64,000 nucleotides of DNA from Pterois miles (lineage: Eukaryota > Chordata > Actinopteri > Perciformes > Scorpaenidae): contig CAMQGK010000239.1 of assembly GCA_947000775.1 (NCBI GenBank), positions 124,001-188,000 on the forward strand. The letters are read 5' to 3'. Both the position numbers and the translations under genes were made by a program. The notes below the pieces were generated by a model. The model did no database searches and had not been told where the DNA came from. It worked only from the letters and a program-made list of their open reading frames with translations. Below are positions 26,388 through 36,837 of the stretch, in pieces. The stretch's first letter is position 1. Each line of letters begins with the position of its first letter.

Positions 26388-26934
26388 CCTTCAACTGATT
26401 TACTACTGAAGAAGATTCATGTTAACCAACATCAGTATGAGACTGAACACAGGATCATGTTGCATGGCTGAGTTTTTGTTTTATTTGATTGAATTCAACA
26501 TTAAATCAGTGCAGTGTGTAAAGTGTGGAGCTGAAGGTGGTTCAGTGTGTTGAGTGGACTGCTGTGGTGCTGGAGCTTCCTCACATCAGACTGGTTGTGT
26601 GATGCTGCTGGCTTGGTGTGGTTCAGTTGTTGTCCACTCTCTGGGAAGAGTCCTGTCCTGAGATCAGAAACAAGTCAGGAATGTGGATCCTTCTCTTAGT
26701 CTGCTGTCAGTGTCTCCTAGACTTCAGCTAAAATGATCAACTATGAAGACTAATTCATGTCGAAATAAATCTGCATTGATCAGTGGGCTTACTTACTTAT
26801 AAACACAGGCGTTTCCTTCCGTTGTGTCCGTCTTGTGGTCCGTCATCCATCTGACCTGGTCGGGAATCAGCATTTCTTCATTGGTGTAAAGGAGCCGCTG
26901 AACTACAGCAACACTCAGTCTGAGTCTCTGGCTG
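26388..26934 (-). repeat. Single satellite unit inside the left arm, intron deleted
   Basis: A diverged unit runs from AACCTTCAACTG through block B, then jumps at about 26,786 from TGATCAGTGG straight to GCTTACTTACTTAT and block A. The ~300-bp intron-like segment present in other units and in the mirror copy (56,815-57,520) is almost wholly missing. It shares GATTGAATTCAACATTAAATCAGTGCAG with the mirror copy only. Confidence 0.85.
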
Positions 26935-26985
26935 TGGCGTCGACCCAACTGGAACTTGAGGCACCAGAACAGGCGCTGTAAAAGA
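26935..26985 (-). repeat. One-copy remnant of the GCACCAGAAC minisatellite
   Basis: The sequence CTGGCTGTGGCGTCGACCC and the following GGCACCAGAACAGGCGCTG match one period of the minisatellite at 56,340-56,810, in mirror orientation. In both arms it is fused to block A exactly at GAGTCTCTGGCTGTGG. Confidence 0.8.
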
Positions 26986-26989
26986 TGTG

Positions 26990-27550
26990 TTATACATCAT
27001 AACGAAGTGAAATATTGTACTTTTTGCTCGAGAACATTTATCTAATGGCTTTTATTGCTGATTATGTTGCAGAATTTTGTATGATTTATTTGTTTAGAAG
27101 ATTTTCTCACAAAACTACAGTATCAGTCAAATGCAGATACTCCAGGCAGACAGGTAGAGGTTAGGTACCTACTGAACAACAGAAGATTCATAAGCTTACA
27201 GGCAGACACAGGTGGAGGGTGAAGGCTTAAGGTTACGGCAGTGATGGAGGAAGTATAGGCCTGTTTCACAAGGGCCATTTTGACATGTCATTGCAGGATG
27301 AACACGTGTAATAAATAACATTAATTACGGCCCTGATCCATTTAGGTGGGCCAGGGCCCCAGTATTGTTCATGCTGGCTTACTGGAATGACTGTAACACA
27401 CTAAACAGAATGGGGCCATAATTTATATTATCAATTACATCCATGTTTACGCTCTTGTTTCTCTTCAGATCGTATAAATCTTTCGCCTTTTACTAAAGAT
27501 TTCCGTGGAGAGGAACAACAAGAGTTTAACTCAGTTTTTTGATGCTCTAC
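26990..27550. other. Intergenic, nothing recognised
   Basis: AT-rich unique sequence just inside the inner breakpoint of the left arm. I see no convincing frame, splice-flanked exon or repeat end. Confidence 0.5.
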
Positions 27551-27555
27551 ATGTG

Positions 27556-27838
27556 TGGGGCGGCAGTAGCTCAGTCTGTAAGGACTTGGGTTAGGACGCG
27601 GACGGCACGGGTTCAAGACCCCCATGGACCAAGACCAACTGGTAGCTGGAGAGGTGCCAGTTTACCTCTTGGGCACTGCCGAGGTACCGAACCCCCAACT
27701 GCTCTGGGCGCTTGTCAGGAGCAGCCCCCTCACTCTGACATCTCTACATTGACATGTATATGTACTGTGTGTGAACAACAGAGTGTAAAAACTGAATTTC
27801 CCCACTGTGGGACTAATAAAGGAATATCTTTCTTTCTT
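27556..27838 (+). mobile_element. tRNA-headed SINE with CR1-like tail
   Basis: The head GGCAGTAGCTCAGTCTGTAAG has an A-box-like TAGCTCAGTCTG and, downstream, a B-box-like GGTTCAAGACC, as in a tRNA-derived Pol III promoter. The body is followed by TATATGTACTGTGTGTGAAC, then ACTGAATTTCCCCACTGTGG and a (TTTC)n end. The tail equals the LINE-type 3' end elsewhere in the window, consistent with LINE-driven mobility. It is essentially full length. Confidence 0.85.
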
Positions 27839-27839
27839 T

Positions 27840-28270
27840 ACCCTGCTGTAGCACATCAAAATGGCTGCTGTGAAAAGAGCAGATTCCGGCCAAGTCAGTA
27901 TACGAAAATCAATGTATTGTTAATATCCTTGTAAGTGTACTACTTCAATACTTATTGGAACTAAATTGGCCCACTTTGTTGTTTATAAAAGTGTGCTTTT
28001 AAGTACCCTTTAAGAGTAAGAATAGTAAATTTTGAGTATACAACTAGTTTCCATCTGAATTGTACTTTGCACTGCAACTATACTATGAACTTTTCTAGAA
28101 ATCAATAGGTATACTGTTTAATAGTTTAATAGTAATAAACTTGTAGCCCAGTTTTTAGTTAATTAAAGTACACTTTCAAGTACAGGCTTTATACTTTGAA
28201 TTTGACCTCACAAGATTTTCTTTTTTTTTCTGCCATCATGCCATTGCATTACATTTTGAATAATATGTGC
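27840..28270. other. AT-rich intergenic sequence
   Basis: No gene or named element recognised. AGTACTTTTAAG-like motifs suggest old dispersed-repeat debris. Confidence 0.4.
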
Positions 28271-28274
28271 TTTA

Positions 28275-28650
28275 GGGCTTTAGGGCTGCAGTGGTTAGCG
28301 CTGTCGCCTCACAGCAAGAGGGTCACAGGTTCAAATCCGGCTTGGGGCTCTTCTGTGTGGAGTTTGCATCTTCTCCCCGTGTTAGCGTGGGTTTTCTCCG
28401 GGTTCTCCGGCTTCCTCCCACAGTCCAAAGACAGGCAGTTTAGTTTAACTGATGGCTCTAAATTGTCCGTAGGTGTGGATGTGAGCGTGAGTGGTTGTCT
28501 GTCTCTATGTTGTCTGTCTCTATGTGCCCTGCGATGGACTGGCGACCTGTCCAGGGTGAACCCGCCTTCGCCCAATGCCAGCTGGGATCGGCTCCAGCCC
28601 CCCCGCGACCCCTAACGGGATGAGTGGTTGAAGATGGATGGATGGATAAT
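28275..28650 (+). mobile_element. Full-length tRNA-headed fish SINE ending in (GGAT)n
   Basis: It starts GGGCTGCAGTGGTTAGCGCT, with a B-box-like GGTTCAAATCC. The body motifs are GTGTGGAGTTTGCATCTTCTC, GACTGGCGACCTGTCCAGGG and GGATCGGCTCCAGCCCC, and the end is GATGGATGGATGGA. This is a very common teleost interspersed family. Partial copies lie at 46,070-46,225 (5' half) and 55,412-55,475 (3' end). Confidence 0.85.
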
Positions 28651-28732
28651 CTGTGCTTCAATGCGACCTATATCACACTTTAAAATGTTACTCCACACAA
28701 ATTCTACTTGAATCATTTCAATTTTTAGTTTT

Positions 28733-28738
28733 TTTATT
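28733..28738 (-). terminator. Poly(A) signal AATAAA for the TOG-domain gene
   Basis: TCAATAAAAAAACT on the minus strand, about 70 bp after the TGA stop at 28,807-28,809. Confidence 0.6.
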
Positions 28739-28806
28739 GAAAAATGCCTTAATATTACCACAACAATAAAACAACAACAATAATAATAATCAGTACTCGG
28801 ATCTCC

Positions 28807-30946
28807 TCATTTACAGACTTGCTTTAAGATATTGTCCAGTGATTTTCGGTCGCTTTCTGGAATGATCTTTCTCCACATGGTCAGAAAGTCTTTGTGCTGA
28901 GCCAGCTCCTGGAGGATTAATCTGCTGTGCTGCCTGATGGAGGAATACGTTTTATATTAAGCTCAGTGTTTAGATAAATCAAATGAAAACAGTGAAAACC
29001 AAAAATCACAAGATTGTGCAAAATTGTACACTAAATCTACAGTATAACTTGATAGCCCACCTTGCTTCTGGTGCGCTATCCACACACAGTTTAGAGACAG
29101 CGACCAGGAAGTTTTCAGTGAAGCTTCTTCCTGCTGTCAAGATGTGAGCTGCTCCGACGCTGACAGCCAGCTGGTGCAGATGCTGGGTCATGTTGCTTCT
29201 CACTGCAGCACAACGGTGGCTGAGGAGGGACAAAGAGGGAATATGAGACAAACAAATCCACTGACTATGTTTCATTTCACCTTATTTCAACACTTTTGCT
29301 GATAAAATAAATGCTGCCTCCTCTCTTACTTCATTGCTGTCTTCAACAGAGTGGTCAGGACACGACCATGGCTGCAGTTTTCCACCATGGCATCCAGTGC
29401 GTGATTGGCCTCCGCGCAAAGTACGCTATTTGTTGTCTGTCCGAATTTCAGCAGCAGGACTTGGCCTGTTCTATCTACCTCCAGGTCCATGGCCTTCTTG
29501 AGGTTGATATATAGCTCAGCCATGGTGGTCAGAGCTACACGGGCAACTGCTGAGCGCAGGTTATTCACCTGTATAGTAAGAGTGAACATCATCAGTCAAA
29601 ACTGTCAGCACATGTAGGCGAATGAGAACCGTGAGAGACACAAACATAGAAACAAAGAGACAAAGAAGAAAGTGTATACAATACCTCCAGAATGACAGCC
29701 AGACAAACTTCAGTTAGTTTGGTCTGTAGGGTCTCTGGGTGGTGCTGTGCAAGAGCTTGTATTGTCTTCATGCCTTCGATTTTCTTCGTCCTGTAAGTTT
29801 ATGTGATAAGAATTATGGTAAGTCAGAAATAGACCCAACACATCTGCAGTTTAAACTGATACTGGAAATGTTACCAACTTCAAATGTATTTTATTAACTG
29901 CAATTTTACGCAATACAAGAGACCAAGAGAAACAAGAGACCTCTTACCAAACATCTGAGGAGAGCTGCTCAAGGCAGACAGACAGTTTTTCCACAGGGTT
30001 GGCCAGTGGGTGCAGCTTAACCTTTTCCCTCTTAGGCGCCGCTGCAGGGTCCCTTTTGAGCGCAGCAGCAGGGGCCACCTTGGGCCCGGCTTGACGGGTC
30101 CACTTGGGCGTGGTTGCAGTGGTCATTTTGGGCACCGCTGCAGAGGCCGCCCTGGGCACAGCTGAGGGGTCTTTTGGATGTGGCCGGAGGGGGCATTTTT
30201 GGGGCCCAAAAATCCTGGGCACAGCTGCAGGGGTCCTCTTGGATGTGGCTGTAGGGGCCATTTTGGGTGCCACTGTAGTAGTCATCCTGGGCACAGCTGC
30301 AGGGGTCCTCTTGGATGTGGCCGCAGGGGCCATTTTGGGTGCCACGGCAGTGGTTTTCTTGGGCACCGCTGGGGCTGGGGCTAGCCTATATCCATCGGCT
30401 ACGTCCTTGACTGTTGAGATTAATGGCAAAATAGGCGTCACTCAAATTTCTTCTCTACTTTTACTCAAGGGAAAATGTCAAAGCAGATGTTATACTTAAA
30501 AATCTAGAAGAAACATCAGAGGTTCCCACAACAGACAGACATCCCCACTGAACATTATATCTTTATGGGAACTTACCTGCTCTGCTGTATCTGGTAGCAA
30601 GCACAGGCAGACAAGATGCTCTCCTCCTGGATAGTGGAACTGCTCGAGGGGGAGGAGGAGGAGGAGGAGGAGGAGTTGGTCTGAATGAGTCCTCAAACAG
30701 ACAAATGTCCCTCAGTTCACGGGGTGTTTGACAATCTACAGAGCTGAGGCAGGACACAGGTCTACTAGAGCTAGATGGGCTCCCGTCTCTGTATGCCTCA
30801 CATGCAAGGGCAACCATCTGACCGCCAATATACACCTTGCGCCAGAAGGACTCCTCGTCCACCTTGTACAAACTTGTCAGACTCCTCCAGTTTCTGTCGA
30901 TGTCCTCCTCATACACACAAGGAACATCTAGACGAGGGCTGATCTT
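28807..30946 (-). CDS. TOGARAM-type TOG-domain protein, last six exons
   Basis: Exons (minus, 5' to 3') are 30,946-30,577, 30,410-29,948, 29,790-29,685, 29,568-29,330, 29,219-29,061 and 28,933-28,807. Every boundary has AG/GT and the phases join perfectly (1, 2, 0, 2, 2) to a TGA stop, giving about 487 residues. Exons 3-6 form one TOG/HEAT array: VWTKKIEGMKTIQALAQHH, VNNLRSAVARVALTTMAELY, CAEANHALDAMV and a final KIIPESDRKSLDNILKQVCK. In known families this is the C-terminal tubulin-binding TOG of TOGARAM1/2 (FAM179), which acts on ciliary axonemal microtubules. Exon 1 has an acidic start and a run of nine prolines. Exon 2 is an Ala/Pro/Lys linker built of imperfect repeats around VAPKMAP. 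No upstream exon or start was found, so this is the 3' part of a gene or a shortened paralogue. The intact frames suggest a live gene. Confidence 0.85.
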
Positions 30947-31317
30947 CTGTGGAGAAAAAGTTATGTGACAAGTTAAAATGATAGTATACTAATCAGCTGA
31001 TAAGGTTAAAAGGATTGCAATTTCATGGTTTGTAATAAGATTAAAATGATATGATGAGGTTTAATGATCACATGGTCATGAAAAACAATTCATAAAGTGT
31101 GTTTTAAAATGGATTAAAAACATTAAAAATTCATGGTATGTTTGCAAAGGCTTAAAAAAGTAAACCACTAAAAAGTCTCTAATTCATTATTTCATATTTC
31201 ATTGTTAAGGATTAAGATATAACAGTGTTATCAGTGATTGATAGTGTGGTCTTGATCCGCTCATCTGAGATCGATTACTCAGGTGTCCATCTGCATGCCG
31301 AGGAGATTCGCGGTATT

Positions 31318-31393
31318 TCCTCACTGCAGTAAACGTTGGTACTGAGGAAACACCACTGTGATCACACTCGTGATTATTTCTCCCCTTATTCAG
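31318..31393. repeat. ~70-bp direct repeat, copy 1 (copy 2 at 31,793-31,860)
   Basis: The stretch from TGCAGTAAACGTT through GAGGAAACACCACTG to CCCCTTATTCAGG occurs twice, about 475 bp apart, with two mismatches at the start. It could be the paired ends of a small element or a local duplication. The rest of 31,000-31,890 is AT-rich and holds no recognised gene. Confidence 0.85.
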
Positions 31394-31894
31394 GTATGTT
31401 GCTGGTATGTCATTGCTAACCGCGTTGTGATAATTTTCTAACATGTTGAGAATGTTTTTGAGTGTTTATATTCGGACTTTGAGTAAGTTAAAGTAAGTTT
31501 TTATCGAGTACAGTAACAAGTGCATGTGTTTTATGAACCTGAATGTGCGCATTAGCAGCGTATTTTGCACAGTTTATGTTGTCTATTTGATGACTATTGT
31601 GAGTTTTCTGAGCTAAAATTACATGCTATGTACCAGTGACAGTGAAAAATGATGAATTATATCTCTAAGAAATATATTTTTGGTGTGACTGAAAAAGAAT
31701 ATGTACTGTATGCTATGGCATTTGACCTGTACCTATAGTGTTAATATTATGTTGAAATTGATATGTACTGTATATATTTTCTGTTGCATTGCAGTAAACG
31801 TTGTTACTGAGGAAACACCACTGTGATCACACTCGTGATTATTTCTCCCCTTATTCAGGGGCGTAACAGTTACAGATATCATATGAAAACAGGA

Positions 31895-32100
31895 AAATCT
31901 AAAGAACTGATTGGTACCATGTCACGATAGTTTGTCAGAAAGGAGGCTTAACAACGCTCCAAAGCTAAATTTTGGGGAGGAAAATGGCATGGCCATTTTT
32001 AAAGGGGTCCCTTGACCTCTAACCTCAAGATATCGAATGAAAATGGGTTTTATGGATACCCACGAGTCTCCCCTTTACAGGTTGAATTTAGCACCAAATC
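31895..32100 (-). repeat. Diverged copy of the 25,150-25,560 dispersed repeat
   Basis: GGCATGGCCATTTTTAAAGG, CTCTAACCTCAAGATATCG and GAAAATGGGTTTTATGGATA align with the reverse complement of the arm repeat. The divergence is visibly greater than between the two arms. Confidence 0.6.
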
Positions 32101-32109
32101 TGTGTAACA

Positions 32110-33055
32110 AATGATATCAACCTCAAAAACTGCTACAACTTAGAAGGAAGGTCAGGTACTCACTTCACCAGCAAATGTTGTCATAATTCAAATCCTCTTC
32201 CAACAAAATATAATTGACAGCAAGTAGACACCGGTGTGACTCTCTGTGCGATCAGAACGTGACTGACTGGCTCCTGTTGCAGTTTGGATTTGAAATCAGA
32301 ATTTTAAAAGCTGCACAATCGGAACACGGAATTCTTCCTCTGCCTTCTTGTGATTGGCTGCTGTCACCAGATGGAACACATGCTTCTCTCTCTGTAATGG
32401 TGCCTTCACCTGAATCTGCTGATGGGATTTAGAAATCTGGTTTGATACTCCCCTAATTCAAAGATCAGTCATAACAAAGAACTGCAGGGATTTAAAGTTT
32501 GGAGGTGTCAAACACATTGGCAAACAAAATTGCTGCCATCCCCAAGAAGAGATCAGTCATCACATATCTCTTCACTCCTCTGCAGTTTATCATCAAGCAC
32601 AGCGTCCCTTCACACTAATCAAGACACCTATGTTGTTAAGTTTCAAGGATTATTATTAAAAGCAAGAGTGAAAAGTCACTCCTTAATGAATTTATAGGCC
32701 AGTAAAGACTTTCCCAAATAAAGTGCACTGATTTTAATGCAATCGTAATAATTTATTAACACATTAATAATACATTTATTGTTCTCTACAAAAAGAGCAG
32801 ATGTCCCCCTGAAAATGCAGAAATAAGCACAGGGACACACACACGCCTTCCAGTCTTTAATTTCATCAATGCATATTTAGCTTCCTCAACCAAAAGGCCA
32901 TGGTAAAATATGGAAGATATTTTTGGTCATAATAAAAATTAAAAGTCCAAATAGAAAACTGAGAGACAGAGAGAAAAAGATGATTATTTTACTACACTAG
33001 TAATTAGTCCCTAATTAAACTTAAAAATCAAATTAAATGAAACGATAGTTTAAAA
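32110..33055. other. Intergenic, nothing recognised
   Basis: A moderately AT-rich region. The short frame at 32,214-32,432 has no domain or splice support. Confidence 0.4.
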
Positions 33056-33059
33056 CGTT

Positions 33060-33405
33060 ATGACATATGTACTCATTGCACTCAAAACACGGCCGACACT
33101 TATTTTCAGTCACAGAGAAACTCTCCTCTACTTTGGACTGCAGGATCCCGCATTCTCCAGACCTTTGCTTAACTGGCGATCTAACGATAACAGCCCTACC
33201 AGATGCACAATTGCAACCCACACTTGCAGCTCTTGCCATTGCCAAGAAAACTATTTTGGTTAACTGGAAGGATAAGAAAGCTCTCAACATCAGCCATTGG
33301 CTGAACCTCCTCATTGAACACATTTCACTTGAGAAAATGTCTGCTACCCAGATAAACCCATCGGCATCATTTACAATAAAATGGTCTCCATTTATTAGAT
33401 CTTAA
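33060..33405 (+). mobile_element. L1/Tx1-like LINE, ORF2 C-terminal fragment
   Basis: The plus frame encodes AIAKKTILVNWKDKKALNIS, then HWLNLLIEHISLEKMSATQ. The pattern A-KK-I-x-x-NWK ... W-LN-L-x-x-x-x-LEK is the C-terminal region of L1-clade ORF2 proteins. The frame upstream is broken, and only the extreme C-terminus and short 3' sequence remain. Confidence 0.65.
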
Positions 33406-33659
33406 AGTATAACTCCATAGCTTCTTGTCTGTTAGTGTATGCCACTCCTCTCATAAATAGTTTGTGCCTGTGGTCTGTACCTTAACTCGTGTCTCCTTGG
33501 CTATGTTGCAGGTTTGTTTGTTTTTTCCGTTGGTGGCACTCATTTTCACACCACTCTCACGGTGCAGGACACACTGCAAAACCTGACTGACACTCACCAA
33601 CAGCCCCACTGTCTTACAGCCGACCATCGGCTTGCTGTGTCAGGGCCTCAAAGCTCACT

Positions 33660-34080
33660 GATTAACACGTAATATATCTTGATATTTAGCCATTTTATGG
33701 GTGTTATGTGCCAAGCTGTTTCCTGGCAAGACACAGTCACCTCCTGGTGTCACCTCTTTGTTGGCCGACAATTGCTCAGAGCCAAAAAACACTCCTGCAC
33801 GTGTAACTCCCAGGAAAACAGCCAACTCTTGTTTTTACACTTCTGTTTTACATGGATTAAACAAGCAAGATAAAGTGTTAATCAATGAGCTTTAGAGGTG
33901 CTGGGAAGTGGATTTAGTTACCTTTGGAGGGGGCCAAGTTGGCTGTTTGCCCCTGTTTCTGGTCGTCATGCTAAGCTAAGCTAACTAGCTCCTGGCTGTA
34001 GAATCATGTCTACTGTAAAGATGTGAGATGAGAGAAGAACGCAAATAAATTTCCCAAATTGTTGAACTATTCCTTTCAAG
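33660..34080 (+). repeat. Teleost dispersed repeat abutting a satellite island
   Basis: GTTACCTTTGGAGGGGGCCA, CTGTTTCTGGTCGTCATGC, TAAGCTAAGCTAACTAGCTC and a terminal GTTGAACTATTCCTTTCAAG match a common fish interspersed repeat. Its other strand resembles the TTTTGTCATTTTGGGAAATA stretch in the satellite intron, so the same family contributed to the satellite. Here it lies in opposite orientation and joins the satellite directly at 34,080. The plus frames at 33,679-33,895 over it are not genes. Confidence 0.6.
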
Positions 34081-36366
34081 CTGCACATTAAAGGAACATT
34101 TTGTCATTTTGGGAAATATGCATATTGATTTTCTAGCCAACAGTTAAACAAGAAGATTGTCACCACTGTAAATATGTAGTTGCAGCCAGCTTCAGTAGTG
34201 TCAAAGATGAAGCCTACACATGTTTTCCAGACTCATATAACCTGTGATACCACTGATCAATGCAGATTTAATTCCACATGAATTAGTCTTCGTAGTTGAT
34301 TATAGCAGCTGAAGTCTCGGAGACACTGACAGCAGACCAAGAGAAGGATCCGCATTCCTGACTTGTTTCTGATCTCACAGGACAGGACTCTTCCCGGAGA
34401 GTGGACGTGAACCGAACCACACCAAGCCAGCAGCATCACACAACCAGTCTGATGTGAGGAAGCTCCAGCACCACAGCAGTCCACTCAACACACTGAACCA
34501 CCTTCAGCTCCACACTTTACACACTGGACTGATCTCATGTTTATATTAGTCAAAATAACAAAAACTCAGCCATGTAACATGATCCTGTATTCAGTCTCAT
34601 ATTTATGTTGGTTAACATGAATCTTCTTCAGTCATAAATCAGTTGAAGGTTATATAAAACACCATTATTTATTTGTATTTTTACAGAGACTCAGACTGAG
34701 TGTTGCTGTAGTTCAGCGGCTCCTTTACAACAATGAAGAAATGCTGATTCCCGACCAGGTCAGATGGATGACGGACAACGAGACGGACAGAACGGCAGGA
34801 AACGCCTGTGTTTACGTGGCCGACGTAAGTAAGCTGCACTCTAAAGGAACATCTTGTCATTTTGGGAAATATTTTTATTGATTTTCTAGCCAACAGTTAA
34901 ACAAGAAGATTGTTAACACTGTAAATATGTAGCTGCAGCCAGCTTCAGTAGTGTCAAAGATGAAGCCTACACATGTTTTCCAGACTCATATAACCTGTTA
35001 CACCACTTATCAATGCAGATTTATTTCAACATGAATTAGTCTTCGTAGTTGATTATTTTAATTGAAGTCTGGGAGACACTGACAGCAGACTAAGAGAAGG
35101 ATCCACATTCCTGACTTGTTTCTGATCTCACAGGACAGGACTCTTCCCGGAGAGTGGACGTGAACCGAACCACACCAAGCCAGCAGCATCACACAACCAG
35201 TCTGATGTGAGGAAGCTCCAGCACCACAGCAGTCCACTCAACTAACTGAACCACCTTCAGCTCCACACTTTACACACTGGACTGATCTCATGTTTATATT
35301 AGTCTAAATAACAAAAACTCAGCCATGTAACATGATCCTGTGTTCAGTCTCATACTGATGTTGGTTAACATGAATCTTCTTCAGTAGTAAATCAGTTGAA
35401 GGTTATATAAAACACCATTATTCATTTGTATTTTTACAGAGACTCAGACTCAGTGTTGCTGTAGTTCAGTGGCTCCTTTACAACAATGAAGAAATGCTGA
35501 TTCCCGACCAGGTCAGATGGATGACAGACAACGAGACGGACAGAACGGCAGGAAACGCCTGTGTTTTCGTGGACTAGGTAAGTAAACTGCACATTAAAGG
35601 AACATTTTGTTATTTTGGGAAATATGCATATTGATTTTCTAGCCAACAGTTAAAGAAGAAGATTTTCACCACTGTAAATATGTAGCTGCAGCCAGCTTCA
35701 GTAGTGTCAAAGATGAAGCCTACACATGTTTTCCAGACTCATATAACCTGTGACACCACTGATCAATGCAGATTTAATTCCACATGAATTAGTCTTAGTA
35801 GTTGATTGTTATAGCTGAAGTCTGGGAGACACTGACAGCAGACTAAGAGAAGGATCCACATTCCTGACTTGTTTCTGATCTCACAGGACAGGACTCTTCC
35901 CGGAGAGTGGACGTGAACCGAACCACACCAAGCCAGCAGCATCACACAACCAGTCTGATGTGAGGAAGCTCCAGCATCACAGCAGTCCACTCGACACACT
36001 GAACCACCTTCAGCTCCACACTGTACACACTGGACTGATCTCATGTTCACTTCAGTCAAAAAAACAACAACTCAGCCATGTAACATGGTCCTGTGTTCAG
36101 TCTCATACTGATGTTGGTTAACATGAATCTTCTTCAGTCATAAATCAGTTGAAGGTTATATAAAACACCATTATTTATTTGTATTTTTACAGAGACTCAG
36201 ACTGAGTGTTGCTGTAGTTCAGCGGATCCTTTACAACAGTGAAGAAATGCTGATTCCCGACCACGTCAGATGGATGATGGACCACAAGATGGACAGAACG
36301 GAAGGAAACGCCTTAGTTTTCATGGACTAAGTAAGTAAGCTAGACATTAGAGGAACGTTTTGTCAT
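34081..36366 (+). repeat. Satellite island, three units, exon-sense on plus strand
   Basis: It starts in the intron (CTGCACATTAAAGGAAC) and runs through blocks B and A alternately. Block A copies are at about 34,687-34,825, 35,441-35,580 and 36,194-36,331, each ending at GTAAGTAAG or a variant. Orientation is opposite to the left array and the same as the right one. It stops in the intron just after TTTTGTCATTTT, where gypsy sequence begins. Several copies carry stops in the block A frame (GGACTAG). Confidence 0.92.
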
Positions 36367-36371
36367 TTTTT

Positions 36372-36837
36372 AGGTGAGGTTAAGGCGTGGAGTGGGGCAG
36401 CGATAGAGCTGAAGTTTAATAATATAAACCTCCTATAGAAGTTAGCTCAACCTAAGAATCTCTGAACCAGTTTGCGACTGGTAGGGTTCGGCCAATTAGC
36501 AACGGCACTGACCTTATCTGGGTCCATCTGGATGTTATCTGGGCTTACCACAAAACCCAGGAAGTAGATCATAGATGCCTGGAATTCACATTTTTCAGCC
36601 TTCACAAAATATCATCAAGATACACAAACACGAATTGATTTAACATATCCCGTAATACATCGTTAACAAGAGATCGAAACACAGCTGGAGCATTAGTTAG
36701 TCCAAACGGCATAACTTGGTACTCATAATGTCCACTAGGAGTGTTGAAAGCCGTTTTCCATTCATCCCCCTCCCTGATTCTCACCAAATGATAAGCATTT
36801 CTTAGATCAAGCTTGGTGAAAACTTAAGCACCCTTAA
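36372..36837 (-). mobile_element. Ty3/gypsy reverse transcriptase fragment
   Basis: The minus strand encodes VMPFGLTNAPAVFRSLVND and FVFVYLDDIL. The RT palm core has the diagnostic YLDD, and the PFGL-x-NAP box is typical of Ty3/gypsy. Downstream on the same strand is AEKCEFQASMIYFLGFVVS, the usual continuation. About 25 codons normally found between YLDDIL and the KCEF block are missing, so the fragment is internally deleted. It is sandwiched between satellite and a LINE. Confidence 0.85.

Noticed and set aside
27560..27640. tRNA gene suggested by A-box and B-box motifs
   Set aside because: It is the head of a SINE: the sequence continues into a SINE body and LINE-type tail and would not fold as a full cloverleaf. 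The same holds for 28,275-28,340.
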